A stretch of 64,000 bases of DNA, taken from the NCBI GenBank assembly GCA_032622095.1, contig CP136069.1, forward strand, positions 167,144,394 through 167,208,393, read 5' to 3'. Both the position numbers and the translations under genes were made by a program. The notes under the pieces were generated by a model, which did no database searches, was not told the origin of the DNA, and was given only the letters and a program-made list of their open reading frames with translations. The first letter of the stretch is position 1. Each line of letters begins with the position of its first letter. Below, one piece after another: positions 1-10,964 of the stretch. The stretch is from Siphonodentalium dalli. Taxonomy: Eukaryota > Mollusca > Scaphopoda > Gadilida > Siphonodentaliidae.

Positions 1-55
1 TGTTGAAAATCATCTGACAAATTGCATGGCACTTGAAAATAACCGCATAATGGCT

Positions 56-309
56 TTAACCCTTTCGTGACTGGAGCTGCGCGGTGCAGCATTAATGATC
101 ATGTGCCAGTGCAATCTCGTATATATGCGAGTCTTCCATAGGGGACCTCGCATATATAAGAGAACTTGAATGCAATGGCTTACACGGTTAAGAAGAAATA
201 TAGTTAGGTCAATGCATTCTCTTATATATGCGAGGCGCCCTATATATAAGAGAATGCATTGGCACAGGGTTTTCGCAACATTTCACGAAGCTCCAGCTGA
301 AAGGGTTAA
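56..309. mobile_element. TTAA-flanked MITE, family P (copy 1)
   Basis: TTAA at 56-59 and 306-309 brackets a 246-bp element whose ends begin CCCTTTC and are imperfect inverted repeats (left CCCTTTCGTGACTGGAGCTG, right arm complement CCCTTTCAGCTGGAGCT). TTAA target sites and CCYTTT ends are typical of piggyBac-type non-autonomous elements. Inside are arms of the ATGCATTCTCTTATATATGCG hairpin type, degraded on the left. No coding capacity. Confidence 0.75.
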
Positions 310-1439
310 AAGAACATATGGAACTCGCATTGGGTAAATGTGAAAAATTTAATTAAAAAATATATATTATCATGATAAGAAGAACATCTGGAAATAATAG
401 ACATTATTGTCGACAACTTTCCAGTGACGAGAATTCGCATTTTGAAACCATTGCAGGCATTACTATTACAGTGAAAGCCAAATGCAATTATAAATGAAAT
501 CATTAAGTTTAAAATCTGTGTTTTCTGGAATATCTGTCAATGCTCTGACCTTTTGTGATGTAGACCTTCATGATTTTATCAGCATCTGCTCAACTCTATG
601 TTGATACATTGCTGACACTACAACAGCATTGTCTACATAACAAATGTTTTATTACGTGATATTTCGCTAATAAAAATCAGAACAAAGTCAATCTGACAGA
701 TTCCATTTGCGCCATATTGGGTTAGCATTTGGCACTCAATTTTTCTAACCGTTAGGTAGGGGAGATCAAACATAAATTGAGAAAACTATTGCTCAAAGTA
801 GTTATTTTTTACGACTATCAATCAAAAGTGAAAGCACATATCGTCATTATTAAATGCAATGACTCTCGATGGCGAAATAATTTGTGTTAGTTTATCGCTG
901 ATAGTTGCGTCCCGAATCGAGATGTAAATATTTCCGATTAAGTGTTGTTCAGACGGTGTTTTCTATGGAGTGGTATTGTAGATTTCTTTGAAAATTTCGG
1001 CGAAGTTAGTAGAACGCTACATTTCCCAGGTTGGCATATCGCCTGTGTACTAACTTATCAATTTCACGCACCGAAAAAGTCCACAATATATATATATATA
1101 TTTCTGTTAACTTCAGCTTTCAGAAATCGAACCAAGCATGTTCTAAAATATAGAAATACAAATTCAGTCGAATTGTAGAAAAGGTTTATATTGTTTAATT
1201 TTATGTTGCGTTTAAAGGGGTACTGTACGCCATTTTCAATAAATTTCCGGTAATAACACCGATCTAAGATCGATAATATATAGAAACATAAGTAATTTGA
1301 GTCGAAGATGTATTCTGTAAACGCTCAGGTTAATAGGCGATCTTAAAATTTAATAATTTAACGCTTGTTAATGGGTAAAGGGAACTTACTCTATTATCAT
1401 ACATAAATGGATAGTAATGCCTACATGCAGATATCTCAT
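310..1439. other. Unannotated AT-rich DNA in copy 1
   Basis: No gene or named repeat recognised. A short AT dinucleotide run lies at about 1086-1101. At 1216-1285 there is a patch with a small perfect palindrome (CGATCTAAGATCG). The same sequence occurs at 7540-8667 in copy 2. Confidence 0.6.
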
Positions 1440-1455
1440 ATATATTTTGAAGACC

Positions 1456-1529
<74 letters not shown>

Positions 1530-2224
1530 CTTAATACAAATCTACGATTCTCGACCGATCGGGACGAAACTTGGTACGTGTGTGTAGTTTGACCAGGCGG
1601 TGGTCGTTGTCGTATTGGCGAGCCCGTGCGACGCCCGTGCAGCGCATGCGCAGACGAGATCTCGGAAACGGGTGGAGCTATCGACTTGAAATTTAGTATG
1701 TGAATGTATCTTGCCCCGAGTACGAATTTTATTGGGTCGCCGAGCCCGTGCAACGCCAGCTTCGCGCATGCGCAGACGAGATCTCGGAAACGGGTGGAGC
1801 TATCGACTTGAAATTTGCTATGTGAATGTATCTTGCCCCGGATACGAATTTTATCGGGTCGCGGAGCCCGTGCGACGCCAGATTCGCGCATGCGCAGACC
1901 AGATCTCGGAAACGGGTGGAGCTATCGACTTGAAATTTGCTATGTGAATGTATCTTGCCCCGGATACGAATTTTATCGGGTCGCCGAGCCCGTGCGACGC
2001 CAGCTTCGCGCATGCGCAGACGAGATCTCGGAAACGGGTGGAGCTATCGACTTGAAATTTGCTATGTGAATGTATCTTGCCCCGGATACGAATTTTATCT
2101 GGTCGCCGAGCCCGTGCGACGCCAGCTTCGCGCATGCGCAGACCAGATATTGGAAACGGGTGGAGCTATCAACTTGGAAATTTGGTTTTTGAATAGCCCG
2201 GACAACGTCGGGCTCATCGGCTAG
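1440..2224 (+). mobile_element. HINE-A element 1 (non-autonomous Helentron, pearl-like)
   Basis: Parts in order: a 5' end TATATTTTGAAGACCTCTGT; a CTGT microsatellite (about 1455-1530); a short unique region; five units of a 122-bp GC-rich tandem repeat (unit marks at 1656, 1778, 1900, 2022, 2144); then a 3' hairpin (GCCCGGACAACGTCGGGC at about 2196-2213) followed by CATCGG and a terminal CTAG before T. Microsatellite, 100-200 bp tandem core and 3' hairpin with CTAG end is the architecture described for DINE-1/HINE elements and for the bivalve 'pearl' family. It encodes nothing; open frames across the array are by-products of the low-stop 122-bp unit. Confidence 0.85.
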
Positions 2225-2455
2225 TATGTATATATTTGAGTCAGTTGGCGAGTGGTTCAGTGGATGTATAAAGTCAATGTTATGAAAACTACTTGCGAAC
2301 ACCATAATCCCAATGGCACAAGCATCGCGAAAATACACAAACGCTTACAACAGTTTACGCTGAACACGAGTACAAAATATCATAAGCGAAAACGGTCTTT
2401 ATAAGAGATAGATGTTTTATTGACCTACATCATAGAAGACAATATATATTTATAT

Positions 2456-3130
2456 ATATATATTTTGAAGACCTCTGTTTGTCTGTATGTTTGTCTGTCT
2501 GTCATTTATACAAATCTACGATTCTCGACCGATCGGGACGAAACTTGGTACGTGTGTGTAGTTTGACCAGGCGGTCGACGTTGTCGTATTGGCGAGCCCA
2601 TGCGGTGCCCGATTCGCGCATGCGCAGACGAGATCTCGGAAACGGTGGAGCTATCGACTTGAAATTTGCTATGTGAATGTATCTTGCCCCGGATACGAAT
2701 TTTATCGGGTCGCGGAGCCCGTGCGACGCCAGATTCGCGCATGCGCAGACCAGATCTCGGAAACGGGTGGAGCTATCGACTTGAAATTTGGTGTGTGAAT
2801 GTATCTTGCCCCGGATACGAATTTTATCGGGTCGCCGAGCCCGTGCGACGCCAGCTTCGCGCATGCGCAGACGAGATCTCGGAAACGGGTGGAGCTATCG
2901 ACTTGAAATTTGGTATGTGAATGTATCTTGCCCCGGATACGAATTTTATCGGGTCGCCGAGCCCGTGCGACGCCAGCTTCGCGCATGCGCAGACCAGATC
3001 TCGGAAACGGGTAGAGCTATCGACTTGAAATTTGGTTTTTGAATAGCCCGGACGACGTCGGGCTGGGTAGAGCTAACGACTTGAAATTTGGTTTTTGAAT
3101 AGCCCGGACAACGTCGGGCTCATCGGCAAG
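2456..3130 (+). mobile_element. HINE-A element 2
   Basis: This element has the same 5' end (TATATTTTGAAGACCTCTGT), a short CTGT stretch (about 2476-2503), and four 122-bp units (marks 2630, 2751, 2873, 2995; one unit lacks a single G). The 3' region contains the GCCCG...CGGGC hairpin twice (about 3046-3064 and 3102-3120). The second is followed by CATCGG and CAAG instead of CTAG. The doubled hairpin and altered terminus suggest a variant or decayed end. It lies 231 bp after element 1 in the same orientation. Confidence 0.8.
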
Positions 3131-3362
3131 TATATACATATATCACACGATTTGAGATGGATACTATCTACATTTGACAATAGCAATTTATATAACCACA
3201 TTTTAGTACTACATTTTTGGATCAAGCAATATTTATTTCTTCCCAAAAATATAAGTTTTGTTATGGTACTTGTGGAAAAAAGGACCTTAATACTACGTTA
3301 AAGATAAATCAAGTGATTGCTAGGTTTATTCTTATGAACAAACATTTAGAAAGCTATATACC

Positions 3363-3755
3363 ATGTACATAAAGCGAATGTGCTATCTTATTATATTTTT
3401 AGGTTGGTTTGTAATTTTCCTGATAAAACAGATCTTGTTACCATGGCAGAATGGACATTTTCGAATGAAAATAATTCACATAAATTCCTCAGTTTTGTTC
3501 AGAACAGGTCATATATTAGACATTGATGCTAATAAAGATCAAGTTCGATTATGTTTATACAGATCAAAACATATTACATGTACATCAAGACAGGTGGTCT
3601 TGTTTTATAATATCATAAACTATGTCGGCATGGTGCCACGGCATAATACTTACCTTGCCACATTCCGGCACCGTGTATATACGACACTGGAAATTGTACA
3701 GAATAATTCGATTGTTTACACAATACGTCGAGATATTTCACAAAAATATTCATGA
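3363..3755 (+). CDS. Hypothetical 130-aa frame with N-terminal membrane anchor (copy 1)
   Basis: An ATG with A at -3 opens a frame of 130 codons. Residues 1-6 are basic (MYIKRM) and are followed by about 17 hydrophobic residues (CYLIIFLGWFVIFLI), the layout of a type II signal anchor. Residues 28-130 are polar without a recognisable domain. It could be the first coding exon of a membrane protein (many Golgi glycosyltransferases start this way), a repeat-derived frame, or chance. Against a gene: no downstream exon is recognised, and the three differences from the duplicate are all amino-acid changing (G to E, L to M, D to Y). No function is assigned. Confidence 0.25.
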   Translation: MYIKRMCYLIIFLGWFVIFLIKQILLPWQNGHFRMKIIHINSSVLFRTGHILDIDANKDQVRLCLYRSKHITCTSRQVVLFYNIINYVGMVPRHNTYLATFRHRVYTTLEIVQNNSIVYTIRRDISQKYS

Positions 3756-6138
3756 TTGTTAAAAACCAGGAAGATCAAATCCCTTTAAATAATTGGCGAG
3801 TATGTTTTTTTAGACGTTACTGGCAAAACATAAGACTAAGTAAGCATGTATTGCATGCTAGTTGAATATAATTTAACAAAGAAAGACAAAATCCATTCAA
3901 ATTCGATTTCAAAATAATAATAATAAAAACAATGTCAAACATTTAATTGTTTTTCACCATTTCTGGAGTACAAATTACCCATATGGCAAATGTTATGAAT
4001 TTAACAAATGAAGAGAAGAGAACAAATTAATTCAACAATGGAACGGGTAAAAAGAAACAAATAAGAAAATAAGAACCTCTTGCTGAAAATAAGTGGTCAT
4101 CATCGGCGAACTGTTCCTGTTAATGTTTCAGACAAAACAGAAGACTTAGTAAGCATTTATTGCATGCCAGTTGAGCATAATATAACAACAAAGAACATTA
4201 TTTATCCAAATGTAACATACTTTTTCAATATCTCCTTAAATATTATGAAATATTTCGAAAAAAAAAAATTCAAATTTTATAAATTTTTGCCATAGAAGTC
4301 CTGTCCACAATAGCCTAACACAACTTGGTTTCATAGAACTCTAGATGATGCTCAACAAAAAACACAACAAAACGTTAGTGGTACTCTACTCCGAGTATCA
4401 CCCCAAAATCCATGGTCTGCAACCCCACATGCCAAGTTCGAATAATGGTTCCGTCAATTATGTTTACATGAGTCACGGCCCTTTTTCTATATCGAATTTG
4501 TCCGATTTCATTTCGTTTCATTTTGGTTTCCGACCAAACTCTTGTTAGGATTATTTTATCTGAACCAAAGTTGGTATGTGCGTTTCTCAGCCAAAAATAC
4601 AGACCAAATTCAAATATGGGTTTCGTCCAAAGATTTTTACATGAGTTAAGGCTCTTTCTCAACTTAATTCACCTGATTATTATTTCATTACAATTTACAG
4701 GTAAACTAACTGGCGCAGTTAGTTGTCTCGCTTGCTTTCCGGGTGTTCAAGCAGAGTTTCGGACCTAAAGAGTGCGATGGCATATGTATATATTCAATAC
4801 CCCAAATATCTTATAATTCGTTTTTATTTTATTCTTTTTTGCTTCTTCAGAAGATATATGTGTGAGCATCGATGAAATAGACGAAGCTAGAAGGTCTACG
4901 TTTGGGGGCGACCAGCTTGTCAGTATTTATCGCGGGAGAGAAAACATTTCTCCCTTAAGAATTTGTTTCTTAAATACACAGAGTATACATATAAAACAAT
5001 AGTGCCATCATATGTTGATCTAACGTAACGCGAATATCTGTCGAATCTCCATAATATATAACTCAACCGACAACCCGCACCAGTATTCTCGCTTTTATTT
5101 TGAGCTCTACTTGGAATATTCCGGTTTCGCTATAAAGAAATGGATTGACATTTGATTGTTTCAAGTAGAATATGAATTTAAGAAACCATAAATTTTATCC
5201 AATTTCCCGAACGCTGTAACTGTTTTTAAAAAGGTTTTTGTATGACAAGTCACACCCACATGCAATTGATTTCACGTATAATTATGTCAATTATACAATC
5301 GAATATTAATTTATGCTTTCTAAATTTGCTTATGATGGTATCAGTGTTCGCGCTGGCACCAAAAGCGAATGTAGCCAAAAGTTTAGCCATTACCAGATTA
5401 AAAGATATATAAGCCACGTGTTTCTCTAGGGTTTAATCGACATTTAATAAAACAGAGTTTAAATTCATTTGTAATATTGTCCCTGTTATCATACATGGTC
5501 CAATATGAGTATAATCGATAATAGAACATTGAAATAACTTACAAAATATAGCGCATTCATTTAGGATCTCGCATACATAGTTTTCAACAAACAGAAACTC
5601 GTACGATTGAATTAATTGTAGATACCTTCGGGTTTTGCACAATCATCCTCGTAAAACTCAGTCACCAATAATTGTCGACAAAACGTCCCTCAAACGATAG
5701 CCACAATGTACACATATATATTATTTCCGTCGAACTATGGCATTGCTGTGTGAAAATAATACGAAATGGACACCCAAAGTATGCACAACGATTTAATCAC
5801 AAATGTGCATGCACCTTCAAACCGCAGTTAGGTGACTGCCTTTTGTACAACTGCTGAATTAAATGGCACTCATGGTGTTTTATACACCTGTCTATGTAAA
5901 GTCAGGGGGAATGCTTTCAGCCTTTTTTCGCCATTTGACAAGATAGTTTAGCCATTTTTATTTATTTTGTTTGCATTTGTCTAAATTGGCTAACAGCAGC
6001 GCGAACACTGGATGGTATACACTGGATGGTATACACTGGATGGTATATATATATACATAGCCTTCTTAGCGTCGTCGTATCGGAGGTCTGTGATCGCTTT
6101 TGAAGTTTTACTGTTTGCTGAATCAGGTTCCAATGTAC
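3756..6138. other. Unannotated AT-rich DNA in copy 1
   Basis: No gene recognised. A diverged internal direct repeat is visible: about 3815-3890 resembles about 4120-4200 (AAAACA-AAGACT-AGTAAGCAT-TATTGCATGC pattern), roughly 310 bp apart. Near 6010 the motif ACACTGGATGGTAT is repeated three times in tandem. The counterpart in copy 2 is 10965-13936. Confidence 0.6.
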
Positions 6139-6544
6139 TTAACCCCTTTACCCAACAGAACGGCCCTGTGCCAATGCATTCTCTTATATATGCGAGTCGA
6201 CCATAGGTCGCCTCGCATATATAAGAGAATGCATTGGCTTAACACACTAAAAATTATAAAATTGTTAAAGAATGTAAGAAAAAATGGTAAAAAAGTGTTA
6301 AAAAAAAAGATTTTTTTTAGGGCCAATGCATTCTCTTATATATGCGAGGCGACCTATGGTCGACTCGCATATATAAGAGAATGCATTGGCACAGGGCATA
6401 ACTGTAACCATCACAATGTGGTCAATGAGCCGGTTCCAATGATATCCATATTTGTATGGTTCTATTGAGACAGACCGAAGATATTTTAGGCTGTTGAAGC
6501 TTTATTTGGCCGGTTTTGGCCGGTTTTGTTGGGTAAAGGGTTAA
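6139..6544. mobile_element. TTAA-flanked MITE, family Q (copy 1)
   Basis: TTAA flanks at 6139-6142 and 6541-6544 bracket about 398 bp. Terminal inverted repeats are CCC(C)TTTACCCAACA on the left and TGTTGGGTAAAGGG on the right, followed inward by CGGCC/GGCCGG. Inside are two almost perfect 70-bp hairpins (6168-6238 and 6322-6392), each GCCAATGCATTCTCTTATAT...GCATTGGC, which are reverse complements of one another around an A/T-rich spacer. The TTAA site and CCCTTT ends suggest a piggyBac-mobilised MITE. Confidence 0.8.
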
Positions 6545-6881
6545 AGTGACATAGAGTTTCGATAGTTAACCGCTTATGTATAATGTACGTTGTTGTTTAG
6601 TTTTTTTCCACCCGCAAAAACACCATGACTTTTTTGTTGTAGAATAGTTTGTATTCAATTGCCATGTGTCGCAATAGTCCTGTGCGAAATGATGGAGTGC
6701 GCTCTGAAGTTCTATTCTGAATTAGTCACGATTGTATTATATTCGGCGTGAATGAGAATAAAATGAGAATAAAATATCAATAAATTGATCCGTAAACACG
6801 CCATAGTGGATACACTTGCAGTTTCGCGAGTCGACGGGACACTTCAATGTCATTAAAGTACATGAATGGGGAAAAGCATCA

Positions 6882-7230
6882 TAGTCCAGGAGATCGGGAG
6901 GGTAGTGTTGCTCATATTGACGGACAAGCTGCGACCATGTTATTTTTAATGTTTTAGGTATGGTAATGAAGAAAAATCATGATAGCAAGAACAAATTTGT
7001 AGCCCTCTTTGTTTTTTTTTCGATTTTTCGGGAATTTTTCGACATTTTAAGCCCAAAATTTTCATTTTTTTTTCAATGTGTAAAGATTTCATTTTAGCAT
7101 GATTTTGGTGATTAAGTTGAATAGTAATTGTGTTAATAATGTTAAATAACTAATTGTGGTGAAAAAATTAACGCAGGGAAGGTTTATATTGATTGATATT
7201 TATGTTGCGTCTATGTACATTTACTCTCGC
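6882..7230. other. Spacer between the two duplicated copies
   Basis: These 349 bp lie between the copies and are not present after copy 2. They are AT-rich with T-runs near 7012-7022 and 7066-7075. The last 50 bp (about 7177-7218) resemble 1177-1218 inside copy 1: both read AGG TTTATATTG, then a short variable stretch, then TATGTTGCGT. No gene is visible. Confidence 0.8.
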
Positions 7231-7285
7231 TGTTGAAAATCATCTGACAAATTGCATGGCACTTGAAAATAACCGCATAATGGCT

Positions 7286-7539
7286 TTAACCCTTTCGTGA
7301 CTGGAGCTGCGCGGTGCAGCATTAATGATCATGTGCCAGTGCAATCTCGTATATATGCGAGTCTTCCATAGGGGACCTCGCATATATAAGAGAACTTGAA
7401 TGCAATGGCTTACACGGTTAAGAAGAAATATAGTTAGGTCAATGCATTCTCTTATATATGCGAGGCGCCCTATATATAAGAGAATGCATTGGCACAGGGT
7501 TTTCGCAACATTTCACGAAGCTCCAGCTGAAAGGGTTAA
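7286..7539. mobile_element. TTAA-flanked MITE, family P (copy 2)
   Basis: This is the duplicate of the element at 56-309, carried along by the segmental duplication rather than inserted independently. TTAA flanks are at 7286-7289 and 7536-7539. It has the same imperfect CCCTTTC termini and internal hairpin arms. Confidence 0.75.
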
Positions 7540-8667
7540 AAGAACATATGGAACTCGCATTGGGTAAATGTGAAAAATTTAATTAAAACATATATATTAT
7601 CATGATAAGAAGAACATCTGGAAATAATAGACATTATTGTCGACAACTTTCCAGTGACGAGAATTCGCATTTTGAAACCATTGCAGGCATTACTATTACA
7701 GTGAAAGCCAAATGCAATTATAAATGAAATCATTAAGTTTAAAATCTGTGTTTTCTGGAATATCTGTCAATGCTCTGACCTTTTGTGATGTAGACCTTCA
7801 TGATTTTATCAGCATCTGCTCAACTCTATGTTGATACATTGCTGACACTATAACAGCATTGTCTACATGACAAATGTTTTATTACGTGATATTTCGCTAA
7901 TAAAAATCAGAACAAAGTCAATCTGACAGATTCCATTTGCGCCATATTGGGTTAGCATTTGGCACTCAATTTTTCTAACTGTTAGGTAGGGGAGATCAAA
8001 CATAAATTGAGAAAACTATTGCTCAAAGTAGTTATTTTTTACGACTATCAATCAAAAGTGAAAGCACATATCGTCATTATTAAATGCAATGACTCTCGAT
8101 GGCGAAATAATTTGTGTTAGTTTATCGCTGATAGTTGCGTCCCGAATCGAGATGTAAATATTTCCGATTAAGTGTTGTTCAGACGGTGTTTTCTATGGAG
8201 TGGTATTGTAGATTTCTTTGAAAATTTCGGCGAAGTTAGTAGAACGCTACATTTCCCAGGTTGGCATATCGCCTGTGTACTAACTTATCAATTTCACGCA
8301 CCGAAAAAGTCCACAATATATATATATATATCTGTTAACTTCAGCTTTCAGAAATCGAACCAAGCATGTTCTAAAATATAGAAATAAAAATTCAGTCGAA
8401 TTGTAGAAAAGGTTTATATTGTTTAATTTTATGTTTCGTTTAAAGGGGTACTGTACGCCATTTTCAATAAATTTCCGGTAATAACACCGATCTAAGATCG
8501 ATAATATATAGAAACATAAGTAATTTGAGTCGAAGATGTATTCTGTAAACGCTCAGGTTAATAGGCGATCTTAAAATTTAATAATTTAACGCTTGTTAAT
8601 GGGTAAAGGGAACTTACTCTATTATCATACATAAATGGATAGTAATGCCTACATGCAGATATCTCAT

Positions 8668-8683
8668 ATATATTTTGAAGACC

Positions 8684-8729
<46 letters not shown>

Positions 8730-9424
8730 CTTAATACAAATCTACGATTCTCGACCGATCGTGACGAAACTTGGTACGTGTGTGTAGTTTGACCAGGCGG
8801 TGGTCGTTGTCGTATTGGCGAGCCCGTGCGACGCCCGTGCAGCGCATGCGCAGACGAGATCTCGGAAACGGGTGGAGCTATCGACTTGAAATTTGGTATG
8901 TGAATGTATCTTGCCCCGAGTACGAATTTTATCGGGTCGCCGAGCCCGTGCGACGCCAGCTTCGCGCATGCGCAGACGAGATCTCGGAAACGGGTGGAGC
9001 TATCGACTTGAAATTTGCTATGTGAATGTATCTTGCTCCGGATACAAATTTTATCGGGTCGCCGAGCCCGTGCGACGCCAGCTTCGCGCATGCGCAGACG
9101 AGATCTCGGAAACGGGTGGAGCTATCGACTTGAAATTTGCTATGTGAATGTATCTTGCCCCGGATACGAATTTTATCTGGTCGCCGAGCCCGTGCGACGC
9201 CAGCTTCGCGCATGCGCAGACGATATCTCGGAAACGGGTGGAGCTATCGACTTGAAATTTGCTATGTGAATGTATCTTGCCCCGGATACGAATTTTATCT
9301 GGTCGCCGAGCCCGTGCGACGCCAGCTTCGCGCATGCGCAGACCAGATATTGGAAACACGTGGAGCTATCAACTTGGAAATTTGGTTTTTGAATAGCCCG
9401 GACAACGTCGGGCTCATCGGCTAG
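8668..9424 (+). mobile_element. HINE-A element 1, duplicate in copy 2
   Basis: Counterpart of 1440-2224. The CTGT tract is 28 bp (seven units) shorter. Five 122-bp units are present (marks 8856, 8978, 9100, 9222, 9344), with a few point changes between copies. The 3' hairpin and CTAG end (9421-9424) are intact. Confidence 0.85.
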
Positions 9425-9655
9425 TATGTATATATTTGAGTCAGTTGGCGAGTGGTTCAGTGGATGTATAAAGTCAATGTTATGAAAACTACTTGCGAGC
9501 ACCATAATCCCAATGGCACAAGCATCGCGAAAATACACAAACGCTTACAACAGTTTACGCTGAACACGAGTACAAAATATCATAAGCGAAAACGGTCTTT
9601 ATAAGAGATAGATGTTTTATTGACCTACATCATAGAAGACAATATATATTTATAT

Positions 9656-10334
9656 ATATATATTTTGAAGACCTCTGTTTGTCTGTATGTTTGTCTGTCT
9701 GTCTGTCATTTATACAAATCTACGATTCTCGACCGATCGGGACGAAACTTGGTACGTGTGTGTAGTTTGACCAGGCGGTCGACGTTGTCGTATTGGCGAG
9801 CCCGTGCGGTGCCCGATTCGCGCATGCGCAGACGAGATCTCGGAAACGGTGGAGCTATCGACTTGAAATTTGCTATGTGAATGTATCTTGCCCCGGATAC
9901 GAATTTTATTGGGTCGCGGAGCCCGTGCGACGCCAGATTCGCGCATGCGCAGACCAGATCTCGGAAACGGGTGGAGCTATCGACTTGAAATTTGGTGTGT
10001 GAATCTATCTTTTCCCGGATACGAATTTTATCGGGTCGCCGAGCCCGTGCGACGCCAGCTTCGCGCATGCGCAGACGAGATCTCGGAAACGGGTGGAGCT
10101 ATCGACTTGAAATTTGGTATGTGAATGTATCTTGCCCCGGATACGAATTTTATCGGGTCGCCGAGCCCGTGCGACGCCAGATTCGCGCATGCGCAGACCA
10201 GATCTCGGAAACGGGTGGAGCTATCGACTTGAAATTTGGTTTTTGAATAGCCCGGACGACGTCGGGCTGGGTAGAGCTAACGACTTGAAATTTGGTTTTT
10301 GAATAGCCCGGACAACGTCGGGCTCATCGGCAAG
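9656..10334 (+). mobile_element. HINE-A element 2, duplicate in copy 2
   Basis: Counterpart of 2456-3130, with four 122-bp units (marks 9834, 9955, 10077, 10199) and the same doubled 3' hairpin and CAAG end at 10331-10334. Its CTGT stretch is one unit longer than in copy 1. Confidence 0.8.
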
Positions 10335-10571
10335 TATATATATATATCACACGATTTGAGATGGATACTATCTACATTTGACAATAGCAATTTCTATAAC
10401 CACATTTTAGTACTACATTTTTTGATCAAGAAATATTTATTTCTTCCCAAAAATATAAGTTCTACTTTGTTATGGTACTTGTGGAAAAAAGGACCTTAAT
10501 ACTACGTTAAAGATAAATCAAGTGATTGCTAGGTTTATTCTTATGAACAAACATTTAGAAAGCCATATACC

Positions 10572-10964
10572 ATGTACATAAAGCGAATGTGCTATCTTAT
10601 TATATTTTTAGGTTGGTTTGTAATTTTCCTGATAAAACAGATCTTGTTACCATGGCAGAATGAACATTTTCGAATGAAAATAATTCACATAAATTCCTCA
10701 GTTATGTTCAGAACAGGTCATATATTAGACATTTATGCTAATAAAGATCAAGTTCGATTATGTTTATACAGATCAAAACATATTACATGTACATCAAGAC
10801 AGGTGGTCTTGTTTTATAATATCATAAACTATGTCGGCATGGTGCCACGGCATAATACTTACCTTGCCACATTCCGGCACCGTGTATATACGACACTGGA
10901 AATTGTACAGAATAATTCGATTGTTTACACAATACGTCGAGATATTTCACAAAAATATTCATGA
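10572..10964 (+). CDS. Hypothetical 130-aa frame with N-terminal membrane anchor (copy 2)
   Basis: Duplicate of the frame at 3363-3755, also uninterrupted, with the same ATG context and hydrophobic segment. It differs at three codons, all replacements. Both copies staying open is weak support for coding, because the duplication is too recent for stops to be expected. Confidence 0.25.
   Translation: MYIKRMCYLIIFLGWFVIFLIKQILLPWQNEHFRMKIIHINSSVMFRTGHILDIYANKDQVRLCLYRSKHITCTSRQVVLFYNIINYVGMVPRHNTYLATFRHRVYTTLEIVQNNSIVYTIRRDISQKYS

Larger units (their letters stand above)
1..6881. repeat. Tandem segmental duplication, copy 1
   Basis: This segment recurs almost base for base from 7231 onward. 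The offset is 7230 bp at the left edge and grows to the right because of insertions in copy 2. It contains a TTAA MITE (56-309), two HINE-A elements (about 1440-3130), a 130-residue reading frame (3363-3755) and a second TTAA MITE (6139-6544). The left limit is unknown because position 1 already lies inside the repeat, so more copies may lie upstream. Copies differ by scattered single-base changes plus microsatellite and insertion differences, which indicates a recent duplication or a repeated array. Confidence 0.97.

Noticed and set aside
1436-3042. Many overlapping 60-150 residue frames on both strands (MREAGVARARRP... and RRQLRACADEISETGG... types)
   Set aside because: All are translations of the 122-bp HINE-A tandem unit. 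The unit is stop-poor and 122 is not divisible by three, so every frame and strand yields similar peptides.
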